Shown here in pieces: positions 46,620 through 55,777 of a stretch of DNA of 64,000 bases. Source of the stretch: Spirirestis rafaelensis WJT71-NPBG6. GTDB lineage: Bacteria > Cyanobacteriota > Cyanobacteriia > Cyanobacteriales > Nostocaceae. The translations under genes and the position numbers were made by a program. Numbering within the stretch: position 1 is the first letter of the stretch; every line of letters begins with the position of its first letter. The stretch spans positions 1-64,000 of the forward strand of contig JAHHID010000027.1 of assembly GCA_019359015.1 (NCBI GenBank), written 5' to 3'. The notes beneath the pieces were generated by a model. That model saw only the letters and a program-made list of their open reading frames with translations. It had not been told where the DNA came from and did not search any database.

Positions 46620-47261
46620 ATGCATAAACTTACGTACCTGATAACAGGGACACTTCTACTCAGCGCTTTTTTCGGTTGCACTATGCCCAACCAAATTTCG
46701 CTACCCGACAAGATTACAGCCACACCCAATACTGTTGATGTCAGTTATAACTCAAAAATTAGCAGGCTGCCCACTAAAACTGCCACAATTTTTCTTGAAG
46801 GCGAAAAAATCCCTATTACCCTGAGACTTTACGACCAATATAGTGATTTCTTCACTACGTACTTTCCCGAAAAAGATTTTCTTGCCGAAGGAAGCAGTTC
46901 CGGTGAAGGGACAGGAGTTCGGTTTATTGCCAATTTTGGCGGTACCAAAAATGAGAACGCATATGTTCACGTTGCCTTTTTGAATAATTTAACAACTCTC
47001 GGACAGCTAAGAAGCTTTATTAATGGAAAGCGTGGTTTAATTGCATCTAATAAATGGCGGGTTGTTAGTAAAACTCAAAATGTTTCTCATCCTTGGGCAA
47101 AAGAAAAGATTGTTTTTAGTCAAGGAAAAGACATCACAGGTACTTTGTATTTAGGTCAACAAAACGGCAAAGCTTTTTATATAATTACTCATTACCCAGT
47201 AGAATACGGAGACGGATTTTCACCAAGAGCAGATTTAATTTTAAGGAATCTGCTTTTTTAA
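46620..47261 (+). CDS. putative lipoprotein
   Basis: A 213-residue exported protein. The N-terminus MHKLTYLITGTLLLSAFFGC is a short lipoprotein-type signal peptide with a near-lipobox (AFFG-C20). The mature part has TATIFLEGEKIPITLRLYDQ, PFFTTYFPEKDFLAEGSSSG and a C-terminal KAFYIITHYPVEYGDGF. No enzyme motif is seen and I do not recognise the family. An aaggga ribosome binding site lies just before the ATG. It is probably anchored at the periplasmic face of a membrane. Confidence 0.65.
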   Translation: MHKLTYLITGTLLLSAFFGCTMPNQISLPDKITATPNTVDVSYNSKISRLPTKTATIFLEGEKIPITLRLYDQYSDFFTTYFPEKDFLAEGSSSGEGTGVRFIANFGGTKNENAYVHVAFLNNLTTLGQLRSFINGKRGLIASNKWRVVSKTQNVSHPWAKEKIVFSQGKDITGTLYLGQQNGKAFYIITHYPVEYGDGFSPRADLILRNLLF

Positions 47262-47352
47262 TGGTTAATGAGTAATTTGAGAGGTGATCGCACTTTTTTT
47301 AGTTTTAAATTTGATTAGCGATCGCCTAAACACAAACCTAATTTCACATAAC

Positions 47353-47493
47353 TTATAGAAAATCTGGCTTCGGTGCAATATGACTGCGAAGCCATTCTGT
47401 AAATTCGTCTCGTCCTAACTTACCAGACGCAACTTGTAAAATTACCTCCTCTTGTTCATTCACCGCTGCGTTAATCTCAAAACCATTTAATAC
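47353..47493 (-). pseudogene. Doc/Fic toxin C-terminal remnant
   Basis: Translation of the minus strand gives 46 codons, VLNGFEINAAVNEQEEVILQ, VASGKLGRDEFTEWLRSHIA and PKPDFL, and a stop. This matches the last third of death-on-curing (Doc) toxins. The catalytic HPFxDGNKR part is missing; upstream the frame meets a stop within two codons. It is one of two doc remnants around the intact gene at 48.9 kb. Confidence 0.7.
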
Positions 47494-47661
47494 ATGATAT
47501 TATTAGAGGTTTGAAGATACCATTACTTTAGCACTGTAACTTATGTCAGAAAAGAGTGATCGCTTTTTTATTAGTTTACTTGTGAGAAAGCGATCGCGCT
47601 TTCAGTTTGCTGGCAAATTGAAGTGCGATCTATGTGAAAATTTGCTGCAATATTACTGCAA

Positions 47662-48105
47662 CTAATAACCTCTTAATGCTTTGGCGACTATTTGCTCCAG
47701 AGTATCGCATTCATCAACCAACCTCAAAACAACTTTGGTAAAATATTCTGCATTGATCAGGCTAATTTCAGCATTATGCATAATCGAGAATATTTGCATA
47801 TTCTCGATTTCCTCCAAGCACCAAAATCCTAATTTAAACTCAGAGTTTTTAGACAAAAGCAAGCTAGATAACCATCCTGGCACGTCATCTATACTGTTAA
47901 ACTTCAAAGCGCTTGGAACAGAAAACTCCAATGTATTTTCATATTTAATAATAAAAAGTGTCTGAGTATTTCCGGAATCAGCATTAAACCTTAAAATTGC
48001 TTTGCGTTCGTTGATATCGTAAATGTTCCATCCTAATTTATTACAATAACTTTGAATTGTAGAGCGGAAATTGGTTGTTGATAATAAATCGAGGTCAATA
48101 GCCAT
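47662..48105 (-). CDS. hypothetical protein, YbjN-like fold possible
   Basis: A 147-residue soluble protein. It contains FRSTIQSYCNKLGWNIYDIN, KAILRFNADSGNTQTLFIIK, FSVPSALKFNSIDDVPGWLS, FKLGFWCLEEIENMQIFSIM and an acidic helical end DECDTLEQIVAKALRGY. The pattern of a beta sheet with a conserved EFSVPS/LP and a helical end resembles the YbjN/type-III-chaperone-like fold, but this is impression rather than proof. Nearby DNA is full of toxin-gene remnants, so it could be accessory. Confidence 0.55.
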   Translation of the reverse strand: MAIDLDLLSTTNFRSTIQSYCNKLGWNIYDINERKAILRFNADSGNTQTLFIIKYENTLEFSVPSALKFNSIDDVPGWLSSLLLSKNSEFKLGFWCLEEIENMQIFSIMHNAEISLINAEYFTKVVLRLVDECDTLEQIVAKALRGY

Positions 48106-48252
48106 ATAATCTCCAATAGTTAAATGTAACCAGCAAAACTTACTTTCAAGTTTTTAAAGTAGTTTATTAAGTTTAGATAACTATTAAGTAAATGTTATTT
48201 TTTTTTATGATAATTATAAAGCGCGAGTAAAATTTACTTGATTTTTTGATAA

Positions 48253-48608
48253 GGCGTTTTCATACAGGGCAAGCGATTCCGTGCTATCCGTGAGTCAGTC
48301 GGCTTAACTCAAGAGCAAGTGATAGAAAATCTGGAAAACGCTACGGTATAACACTTAGTCAACAAGCTATATCGACTATTGAAAACGGAAAACGCAAGGT
48401 AGAAGCAGAAAAAGAATTATCTGCGCTAGCGGGATTTACGGAAAATCAATAGATTACTTTTACGAAACCCTAGAATTACCCACTGCACCCTCACCTGCCC
48501 CAAGCGGCGTTAAGTCTATAATTACCGTTGACCTAGAAGCCCTCACAAGAGCGCGATAAGCTAGAGTTAGCAGCAAAACTGATTCACAACGTCTTGCAAC
48601 AAATTTAG
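48253..48608 (+). pseudogene. XRE-type HTH regulator, multiply frameshifted
   Basis: Three or four fragments in successive frames read GKRFRAIRESVGLTQEQVIE, then LSQQAISTIENGKRKVEAEK, then IDYFYETLELPTAPSPAPSG, then QERDKLELAAKLIHNVLQQI with a stop. The first two form a Cro/C1-type helix-turn-helix. Single-base indels near 48349, 48451 and 48547 break the frame. It lies 12 bases before the antitoxin-like gene, so it probably once headed the same operon as its regulator. Confidence 0.65.
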
Positions 48609-48620
48609 CTTGGGGTAACG

Positions 48621-48935
48621 ATGGCAACAGAAGAAAAGCACAGCACTTATTTATCAGAAGCAGAAAGTCGTTTGCGTCAACTTTCTCTTGAGAAGTTGCG
48701 AGTAGCAGTTGCAATTATTGCTTATCTACAAAAAACAGAAGAAAGCGAAGCAACTGAGAAACTATTATTAAATATTCCTGATTTTGCCGAAATTATCCGC
48801 GAAATGGAACAAAGCGGAGATAAATTAGAAAATACTACCTTAAATCAGATTGCCTCAGATGAGGAAGTATGGCAGGCTTATTTAGCAGTTGAAAAAAAAT
48901 GGGAAGAGGTATTCCGTCGCCTTGCAGACTCCTAA
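48621..48935 (+). CDS. putative antitoxin partner of Doc
   Basis: A 104-residue acidic, all-helical protein (SEAESRLRQLSLEKLRVAVA, IIREMEQSGDKLENTTLNQI, DEEVWQAYLAVEKKWEEVFR). It lies directly before, and overlaps by 14 bases, the doc toxin gene, the usual place for the antitoxin. It lacks the Phd fold signature, so it would be an unusual antitoxin family. I infer the role from position and size only. An upstream ttggggtaac could serve as ribosome binding site. Confidence 0.6.
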   Translation: MATEEKHSTYLSEAESRLRQLSLEKLRVAVAIIAYLQKTEESEATEKLLLNIPDFAEIIREMEQSGDKLENTTLNQIASDEEVWQAYLAVEKKWEEVFRRLADS

Positions 48936-49314
48936 ATTTCTCACTATTTCCCAAGTCTTAGATATTCACCAACGCCAAATTCAAAGATTTGGTGGAACAA
49001 ATGGTGTCAGAGATGAAGGTTTACTAGATTCAGCACTGGCACAACCTCAAGCCACTTTTGGTGGCGAACTTCTCCATCCGACAATTGGTGAGCAAGCAGC
49101 AGCATACCTGTACCATTTAGCGATGAACCATCCATTTATTGATGGCAACAAGCGCACTGCATTTGCTGTCATGTTGACCTTCATAACCTTAAACGGCTAC
49201 ACTCTCAACCTATCTCAAGAGCAAGCTTACAACTTGGTGATTCAAGTAGTTCAGAGGGAAATATCCAAAGAACAATTATCTGCATTTCTGGAACTGCATT
49301 TACAGGGCAAGTAA
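48922..49314 (+). CDS. Doc family toxin (Fic/DOC fold)
   Basis: A death-on-curing type toxin of 131 residues. Fic/DOC proteins transfer AMP, or in Doc a phosphate, onto targets such as EF-Tu. The catalytic motif is HPFIDGNKRTA; upstream are TISQVLDIHQRQIQRFGGTN, GLLDSALAQPQATFGGELLH and EQAAAYLYHLAMN, as in Doc proteins. The chosen start is TTG at 48922, inside the antitoxin end, with agaggt about 10 bases upstream; an earlier TTG exists at 48889. The ending LELHLQGK is complete. This is the only intact copy among three doc-like sequences in 4 kb. Confidence 0.88.
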   Translation: MQTPKFLTISQVLDIHQRQIQRFGGTNGVRDEGLLDSALAQPQATFGGELLHPTIGEQAAAYLYHLAMNHPFIDGNKRTAFAVMLTFITLNGYTLNLSQEQAYNLVIQVVQREISKEQLSAFLELHLQGK

Positions 49315-49346
49315 ATCGATTTCTCAGTTTAGAAAAACTACTGAAT

Positions 49347-49631
49347 GTGTTACGTAGCGAAGTTTGCCTATTTTGCCGGGGAAAAGCAAATTACATGAAG
49401 GCAGTTATTCAAGCAAATGAACAGTTTGCACGCTTGCTTGGCTATTACCTTTCAGAGGGATGTGTTTCTCAAAACGCGAAGACCTATAAAATTATCTTCA
49501 CCTTTGCCCTGCATGAAACCGTATATGTCAATGATGTTGTGCATGGGCTAAAACATCTGGGACTGCACCCTTGCGTTGAAATTTGTTTTTTGTATACATA
49601 TAGTCTTAACTTCAAGCCCTCCTTTAGATAG
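49347..49631 (+). pseudogene. LAGLIDADG homing-endonuclease/intein-like fragment
   Basis: A 94-codon frame whose centre, FARLLGYYLSEGCVSQNAKT followed by YKIIFTFALHE and VNDVVHGLKHLGLHPCVEI, has the form of the first LAGLIDADG helix and sheet (LGYYLSEG) found in intein-type endonucleases and related proteins. A full unit would need a second LAGLIDADG motif and a longer body, so this is likely a fragment. GTG at 49347 and ATG at 49395 are possible starts. No host gene split by an intein is adjacent. Confidence 0.5.
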
Positions 49632-50696
49632 GCAAACTGAGTTAGACAATAAACATCAATTACAGAAACAATATCAACATCAAGTTTCTATTCTGTAAAA
49701 AGACTAGAGTTTTTTTGATTGATAAACATATTCTATTACTACATTAGTACAAAATTTATTTGAGGTATCACACCCTTTTTCCAAAAGATAGATAAGTCCA
49801 ACAAAAAAATCGGCAAGCTTTTATGTAAACCGACTTTGGGTGTCCAGAATATGAAAAAATCAAGTGCTTTAGCTGCAATTATCATACAAGTATTTATTAA
49901 TGATGTGTACTCAACTATAGGCTTAGTTTACATTAAAACTAATTGTATTGGTTACAACAAATAAAAATAAATATTTATAGTTTTTTAGTACAAAATTGCA
50001 CAAATTAATAACCAATTAAATTCATAAAAACTTTGCGTCACTTTGTGTTTACTTTCGGTCACGATGCGTTGAAAGCTGATTTTAGATAGTATCTTTATTT
50101 CCGCCAGCCTGTACTAGTTCGAGCAGCAAAAATATTCTGTTAGACGAAGACAACCCCAATAATAAATTTTTTACCCTAAATTTGTTTGATTGCATAAAAA
50201 AACTTTTGTATTGACAATTACAGAATAAATTAGCGCTAACCCTGCCTTTAGGTTATCAAAATAGCTGAGTAATAAACTCCTTGGATAGAGTTAGACGAGA
50301 TTTTTATTAGCTAAAAGTAAAGCTATAACGAGAAAAGATTAGTAACTAAGTGATAATTTTCCGCTTAATTGCTAATTACAACATTTTTTCGACAAATCTT
50401 TTGGCTTTGCCAATTTGGAGCAAAAGAGTAAAAAGCTGACTTAAATAAAGTAATTTGACAAATCAGGAATAATAATAAAACATCGCAAGATTATACATTT
50501 CTGGTCACCTGGAAAAACGGTATTTAGGTTGTTGGTATTACAGCCTAGTTGTTTGGACTTACCGATAGAAGTATTGCTGCCTTTTCTGATGGATATCTTT
50601 CTGCACTTGATATTGTGCAGTTATTGACTACCTCCTTTTTTCTAATAAGTTGGCTGTCTTTCAAACCAACACAAAGCATCAACAATTAACGTATCT
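49632..50696. other. gene-poor AT-rich region
   Basis: About 1,065 bases without a supported gene. It is AT-rich, with stops in all frames, and I saw no recognisable RNA gene, terminal repeat pair or protein fragment. A weak dyad is seen near 49808-49845 (atcggcaag ... accgactttgg). It separates the doc/homing-endonuclease debris from the purL region. Confidence 0.5.
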
Positions 50697-50927
50697 ATGA
50701 TTAGCACACAGAATAAAATTCCGGCTTGCACTCAACCCAGGTTTAGAACAAATCAAATGGTTCATTTTGTTGGAGGTATGGGTAAGATTAAAAACTACCG
50801 ACCCAATTCAGCGACATGGACTTATGCCGTTGAGATGGAGATGGGAAGAGAGCCAGAGATGGGTAGGGTGGGTTTTGAAACAACTATTCTCCTTGACGAA
50901 GCAGACATTGAGGAAGTAATAAATTAA
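50697..50927 (+). CDS. small conserved hypothetical protein
   Basis: A 76-residue protein, MISTQNKIPACTQPRFRTNQ onward, with a compact basic/aromatic centre (MVHFVGGMGKIKNYRPNSAT, WTYAVEMEMGREPEMGRVGF) and an acidic end (LLDEADIEEVIN). The composition and the VGGxGxIxxYRP segment suggest a small SH3-like beta-barrel. I recall similar small proteins in cyanobacteria but cannot name the family. No partner is encoded nearby. Confidence 0.55.
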   Translation: MISTQNKIPACTQPRFRTNQMVHFVGGMGKIKNYRPNSATWTYAVEMEMGREPEMGRVGFETTILLDEADIEEVIN

Positions 50928-51014
50928 AGGTGAGTTGCACTGCTTGACATCTGGTCAACCGACCAACCTTGCCTATGCTGCTAACGCTTACAGTTTGCGT
51001 GAGAGATGGTTGTA

Positions 51015-51114
51015 GAAAAACCATACAACCTAGTAATTCGAGTAGTTCAGCGGGAAATTTCACGCATAAGAATTATCTACATTATTTATGGAACTGCATT
51101 TACAGCGCCTGTAA
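51015..51114 (+). pseudogene. second doc toxin 3' remnant
   Basis: The stretch tacaacctagtaattcgagt ... agttcagcgggaaatttc ... atggaactgcatttacag is a clearly degraded copy of the 3' end of the intact doc gene (49237-49318: tacaacttggtgattcaagt ... ttcagagggaaatatcc ... ctggaactgcatttacag), including the following taaatcgat. The frame gives YNLVIRVVQREIS before it degrades. It lies just before purL and must be partly within its promoter region. Confidence 0.75.
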
Positions 51115-51157
51115 ATCGATAGAATAATTCTCTGTCCCCCAGAGTGCATTACTTCCC

Positions 51158-53545
51158 ATGACTGCAAGCTCAAAACCAGCCTTTTCCGCTGAAGAAATCG
51201 CCGCAGAAGGTTTAAAGCCAGAAGAATACGCAGAAATTGTCCGCAGGTTAGGGCGTCATCCCAACAAAGCCGAACTGGGAATGTTTGGGGTGATGTGGTC
51301 AGAGCATTGTTGTTACAAAAATTCACGACCGCTATTAAAACAATTTCCCACAACAGGATCGCGCATTCTTGTTGGTCCCGGTGAAAATGCGGGCGTTGTC
51401 GATTTAGGCGACGGGCTGCAACTTGCCTTTAAAATTGAATCTCATAATCACCCCTCTGCTGTCGAACCGTTTCAAGGAGCCGCCACTGGCGTAGGAGGTA
51501 TCCTCAGAGATATCTTTACAATGGGTGCGCGTCCCATTGCTCTTTTAAACTCCCTGCGGTTCGGTTCCCTGGAAGATACCAAAACTCAACGACTTTTCAG
51601 CGGTGTGGTGGCTGGTATAAGTCACTACGGTAATTGCGTCGGGGTTCCCACTGTCGGTGGGGAAGTTTATTTTGACTCTGCATACTCCGGGAATCCCCTA
51701 GTAAACGTCATGGCGCTAGGATTGATGGAAACGCCAGAAATTGTCAAATCTGGGGCATCTGGTTTAGGGAACCCCGTGCTGTATGTTGGTTCTACCACCG
51801 GACGCGATGGTATGGGTGGTGCAAGTTTTGCCAGTGCAGAACTCAGTGATCAATCACTAGATAACCGTCCAGCGGTGCAAGTTGGCGACCCGTTTTTAGA
51901 AAAGTCTTTAATTGAAGCTTGTCTGGAAGCCTTTAAAACAGGTGCAGTCGTCGCAGCCCAGGATATGGGTGCAGCTGGCATTACCTGTTCTACATCGGAA
52001 ATGGCTGCAAAAGGTGGTGTGGGTATTGAACTGGATTTAGATAAGATTCCGGTGCGCGAATTGGGGATGGTTCCCTATGAATACCTGCTTTCAGAATCTC
52101 AAGAAAGAATGTTGTTTGTGGCACACAAGGGACGCGAACAAGAGTTAATTGATATTTTCCACCGTTGGGGACTTCAGGCGGTTGTTGCCGGAGAAGTTAT
52201 TGCTGAACCCATTGTTAGAATATTATTCCAAGGTGGAATTGCCGCAGAAATTCCAGCTGATGCTTTGGCAGAAAATACCCCACTGTATGAACGCGAATTG
52301 TTGACAGAAGCACCAGAATATGCACGCCAAGCTTGGGAATGGACACCTGATTCTCTACCTGCCTGCACAACTGCTGGCATTGAAATTCAAGGAAGCCTGC
52401 AAAGTTGGAATGATATCCTTTTGACTTTACTCGATACGCCCACGATCGCATCAAAACGTTGGGTTTATCGCCAATACGATCATCAAGTCCAAAATAACAC
52501 CGTCATATTACCCGGTGGCGCTGATGCTGCTGTCGTCCGGTTGCGTCCCCTTGAAGAGGAGCGGGGGAGTGGGGGAAGGGGAGAGGGGGGGAAAATTCCC
52601 AATCCAAAATCGGGTGTTGCTGCGACAGTTGATTGCAATCCTCGTTACGTCTATCTTGACCCTTACGAAGGTGCTAAGGCAGTTGTAGCTGAAGCTGCAC
52701 GCAATCTCAGTTGCGTGGGTGCTGAACCCTTAGCTGTAACTGATAACTTAAATTTTGGCAGTCCCGAAAAACCGATTGGTTACTGGCAATTAGCTTTATC
52801 TTGTCGCGGTTTGGCTGAAGGTTGCCGAGAATTAGCAACGCCTGTTACTGGCGGTAATGTCTCACTTTACAATGAAACTTTCGACTCAGAAGGCAACCCG
52901 CAACCAATTTATCCTACCCCGGTTGTGGGTATGGTCGGGTTGATTCCTGATTTGGACAAAATTTGCGGTCAAGCTTGGCTTGGCGAAGGCGATATTATTT
53001 ATCTTTTAGGATTGCCATTAGAATCTAAAGTTGAATTGGGAGCATCCGAATATTTAGCCACTATCCACAATACTGTAGCTGGAAAACCGCCACGGGTAGA
53101 TTTTGAATTGGAAAGGTGTGTACAAAAGCTTTGCCGTGAAGGAATTCGCAATGGTTGGATTCGTTCAGCTCATGATTGTGCTGAAGGTGGTTTAGCTGTT
53201 GCTTTGGCAGAATGTTGCATTGCTGGCAAACTTGGTGCCAAAATTAATTTAGGACTAGCATCAAGCAATTCACAGCGATGGGATGAAGTGCTATTTGGCG
53301 AAGGTGGGGCGCGAATTATAGTTTCTGTAGCGCCAGAACAGCAAGAAATTTGGGAATCTTTATTAAATCAACAATTGGCTAATTATTGGCAAAAACTGGG
53401 CAACGTTAGTAATTCCCACACTGATTTAGGGGTGTTAACCTCTGATAACCAAACTTTAATTAAGGCTAGGATCGAAGATATGAGCGATCGCTATTCCCAT
53501 GCGATTGAAAGACGTTTAGCTATCCACACTACTACACCCACTTAG
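51158..53545 (+). CDS. purL: phosphoribosylformylglycinamidine synthase II
   Basis: ATP-dependent FGAM synthase of 795 residues, the fourth step of purine synthesis, working with PurS and PurQ encoded elsewhere. Conserved parts are [56 protein letters not shown] and [14 protein letters not shown] with the Mg-binding [11 protein letters not shown]. An odd Gly/Glu-rich insertion ([20 protein letters not shown], encoded about 52552-52613) interrupts the conserved VRLRP and [11 protein letters not shown]; it resembles intergenic G-rich repeats. purF follows by 240 bases with a hairpin between. Confidence 0.97.
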   Translation: MTASSKPAFSAEEIAAEGLKPEEYAEIVRRLGRHPNKAELGMFGVMWSEHCCYKNSRPLLKQFPTTGSRILVGPGENAGVVDLGDGLQLAFKIESHNHPSAVEPFQGAATGVGGILRDIFTMGARPIALLNSLRFGSLEDTKTQRLFSGVVAGISHYGNCVGVPTVGGEVYFDSAYSGNPLVNVMALGLMETPEIVKSGASGLGNPVLYVGSTTGRDGMGGASFASAELSDQSLDNRPAVQVGDPFLEKSLIEACLEAFKTGAVVAAQDMGAAGITCSTSEMAAKGGVGIELDLDKIPVRELGMVPYEYLLSESQERMLFVAHKGREQELIDIFHRWGLQAVVAGEVIAEPIVRILFQGGIAAEIPADALAENTPLYERELLTEAPEYARQAWEWTPDSLPACTTAGIEIQGSLQSWNDILLTLLDTPTIASKRWVYRQYDHQVQNNTVILPGGADAAVVRLRPLEEERGSGGRGEGGKIPNPKSGVAATVDCNPRYVYLDPYEGAKAVVAEAARNLSCVGAEPLAVTDNLNFGSPEKPIGYWQLALSCRGLAEGCRELATPVTGGNVSLYNETFDSEGNPQPIYPTPVVGMVGLIPDLDKICGQAWLGEGDIIYLLGLPLESKVELGASEYLATIHNTVAGKPPRVDFELERCVQKLCREGIRNGWIRSAHDCAEGGLAVALAECCIAGKLGAKINLGLASSNSQRWDEVLFGEGGARIIVSVAPEQQEIWESLLNQQLANYWQKLGNVSNSHTDLGVLTSDNQTLIKARIEDMSDRYSHAIERRLAIHTTTPT

Positions 53546-53600
53546 AAAAGTTAGGAGTTGTGGGTTGAACAAGCTTGTGAACTCAAAACTCCTAACTTTT
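53546..53600 (+). terminator. long hairpin between purL and purF
   Basis: aaaagttaggagtt (53546-53559) pairs perfectly with aactcctaactttt (53587-53600), with a partly paired loop (gttgaac ... gtgaac). It starts directly after the purL stop and ends in TTTT, so it may stop or reduce transcription before purF. Confidence 0.7.
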
Positions 53601-53784
53601 GATTGTTGACTTTTGACTCCTGATTATTTATACGAATACTTGCTAACCCCAAGCATGATTAAGGTACTGTTATATATATACATGGATTGTTAACAATTTG
53701 TTAAGGTCAGTTAATATTTCTGAAAACATTCATTTATATATCCATCCCACTGACTCAAAACCTCATCTGGAGCAAAGCTGTAGC

Positions 53785-55257
53785 ATGATTCCTAATTATT
53801 CCGTCTCCTTGGATGACCACGCCATTGAAACCCGTGCTGACAAGCCAGAAGAAGCTTGCGGTGTTTTTGGCATCTACGCACCAGGGGAAGACGTTGCCAA
53901 ACTGACCTACTTTGGACTTTATGCCCTTCAACACCGAGGTCAAGAGTCAGCGGGGATTGCCACATTCGCAGGGGAACAAGTACACCTGCACAAAGAAATG
54001 GGTTTGGTATCCCATGTGTTTAACGAATCCATCTTGAGTCAGCTACCGGGTAACTTAGCCGTTGGTCACACTCGTTACTCAACTACAGGTTCGAGCCGAA
54101 AAGTTAACGCCCAGCCTGCTGTTGTCGAAACTAGTCTGGGTTCAATAGCCCTTGCACATAATGGCAATTTAGTCAATACTGGGCACTTAAGAGAAGAGTT
54201 GCTAAAGAGCAAATGCAACTTAGTGACGACAACCGATTCAGAAATGATTGCTTTTGCGATCGCTGAAGAAATCAATGCTGGTGCAGACTGGTTAGAAGGC
54301 TGCATTCGCGCATTTAACCGTTGCCAAGGTGCTTTTAGTTTAGTAATTGGCACTCCGACTGGCGTCATGGGTGTTCGCGATCCTAATGGCATTCGTCCCC
54401 TAGTAATTGGCACATTGGGTGAAAATCCAGTTCGTTACGTACTCGCATCCGAAACTTGTGGACTAGATATCATTGGTGCCGATTATCTGCGCGACGTAGA
54501 ACCGGGCGAATTAGTTTGGATTACCGAAGATGGTTTGGCTTCGTTTCCTTGGAGTCAACAACCCCAGCGCAAGCTGTGTATCTTTGAGATGATATACTTC
54601 GCGCGTCCTGACAGTATGATGCACAACGAAACATTGTACAGCTACCGACAGCGGTTAGGGCGGCGACTAGCTGAAGAATCTCCGATTGAGGCAGATATTG
54701 TTTTTGGTGTTCCTGATTCTGGTATACCAGCTGCGATCGGCTTTTCTCAAGCTTCTGGTATTCCCTACGCCGAAGGATTGATTAAGAATCGTTATGTTGG
54801 GCGCACCTTCATTCAACCAACACAAATGATGCGCGAGTCTGGAATCAAAATGAAACTCAATCCCCTCAAAGATGTCCTATACGGCAAAAGAGTGGTGATT
54901 GTCGATGATTCCATAGTCCGGGGTACAACCAGCCGAAAACTCGTCAAAACCTTGCGGGATGCGGGTGTTGTAGAAGTGCATATGCGAATTTCCTCACCCC
55001 CAGTAACTCATCCTTGTTTTTACGGTATCGACACAGACACCCAAGATCAGCTTATTGCTGCCACCAAATCAGTAGAAGAAATTGCTAAACAACTAGAAGT
55101 TGACACCTTAGCCTACCTCAGTTGGCAGGGAATGCTAGAAGCAACGCGAGAAGATACCAATAGTTTTTGTTCTGCCTGCTTTACCGGCGATTACCCCACC
55201 TCAATTCCGGAAGCGCTCAAAGGTTCTAAGTTGATATTAGAAAAAGCAGCAGTATAG
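53785..55257 (+). CDS. purF: amidophosphoribosyltransferase
   Basis: Catalyses the first committed step of purine synthesis, making phosphoribosylamine from PRPP and glutamine; 490 residues from ATG at 53785. The nucleophile is the Cys in EEACGVFGIYAPGED, uncovered by removal of the N-terminal propeptide. The PRPP site is VVIVDDSIVRGTTSRKLV. Cysteines in HPCFYGIDT and NSFCSACF are in the places that hold the 4Fe-4S cluster in the Bacillus-type enzyme. The frame runs 29 codons further upstream with no match to the family, and ggagcaaag precedes the chosen ATG. Confidence 0.97.
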   Translation: MIPNYSVSLDDHAIETRADKPEEACGVFGIYAPGEDVAKLTYFGLYALQHRGQESAGIATFAGEQVHLHKEMGLVSHVFNESILSQLPGNLAVGHTRYSTTGSSRKVNAQPAVVETSLGSIALAHNGNLVNTGHLREELLKSKCNLVTTTDSEMIAFAIAEEINAGADWLEGCIRAFNRCQGAFSLVIGTPTGVMGVRDPNGIRPLVIGTLGENPVRYVLASETCGLDIIGADYLRDVEPGELVWITEDGLASFPWSQQPQRKLCIFEMIYFARPDSMMHNETLYSYRQRLGRRLAEESPIEADIVFGVPDSGIPAAIGFSQASGIPYAEGLIKNRYVGRTFIQPTQMMRESGIKMKLNPLKDVLYGKRVVIVDDSIVRGTTSRKLVKTLRDAGVVEVHMRISSPPVTHPCFYGIDTDTQDQLIAATKSVEEIAKQLEVDTLAYLSWQGMLEATREDTNSFCSACFTGDYPTSIPEALKGSKLILEKAAV

Positions 55258-55368
55258 GCATTAGGGAATGGGGCAATGGGCATGGGGCAATGGGTTATAG
55301 GGTCAAGATTTGGCTTTATTCCCAATTGCCAATTCTTAATTTTCAATGCCCAATGCCCATTCCCCAAT

Positions 55369-55650
55369 TCAGCTTTGCTGCAAAAATTCTACATTCGGTA
55401 ACAACGGATCTGTAACAATACCCACGCCACTGAAACCCCAGCGTTTCAGCAAACTTTTTACCTGCGTCCCTGGAATAGATTCTACAGAAAAGCGGCTTGC
55501 CAGTTCTGCGGCGTGGGTGTTGAGGTAGCTGAGGGCATCAAAATTTTCGCCAAACAGCAACAAATACCCCGAACCTTGCGAGTTCGGACGAGCAGTAAGA
55601 TAACTACCGTCAGATTTTGAGCGTATCAGATAATAAACTTCGGACAGCAT
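55369..55650 (-). CDS. small conserved cyanobacterial hypothetical protein
   Basis: A 93-residue protein from ATG at 55650: MLSEVYYLIRSKSDGSYLTA, then LLLFGENFDALSYLNTHAAE and SVESIPGTQVKSLLKRWGFS, ending GIVTDPLLPNVEFLQQS. The upstream open frame (33 codons of Pro/Ala/Ser) is only a G-rich tandem repeat (55655-55740) and is excluded. The composition is of a small soluble alpha/beta protein. It resembles uncharacterised proteins conserved in cyanobacteria; no function can be given. It is read convergently with purF. Confidence 0.7.
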   Translation of the reverse strand: MLSEVYYLIRSKSDGSYLTARPNSQGSGYLLLFGENFDALSYLNTHAAELASRFSVESIPGTQVKSLLKRWGFSGVGIVTDPLLPNVEFLQQS

Positions 55651-55745
55651 GGAGGGGAAGGGGAGAGGGGGAGCAGGGGGAGCAGAGGAAGCAGGGGGAA
55701 CAGGGGGAGCAGAGGAAGCAGGGGGAGAGGAATTTTGCCCGATGC
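55651..55745. repeat. G-rich tandem repeat gggggagcagaggaagcag
   Basis: A purine-rich stretch of repeated gggagcag, gaggaagcag and gggaacag words upstream of the small gene on the minus strand. It shares wording with the C-rich tract before the AAA-like gene (18935-18973) and with the in-frame insertion in purL. It may carry the leader of the small gene. Confidence 0.7.
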
Positions 55746-55777
55746 CCAATGCCCGATGCCCAATGCTCTATAACCAA

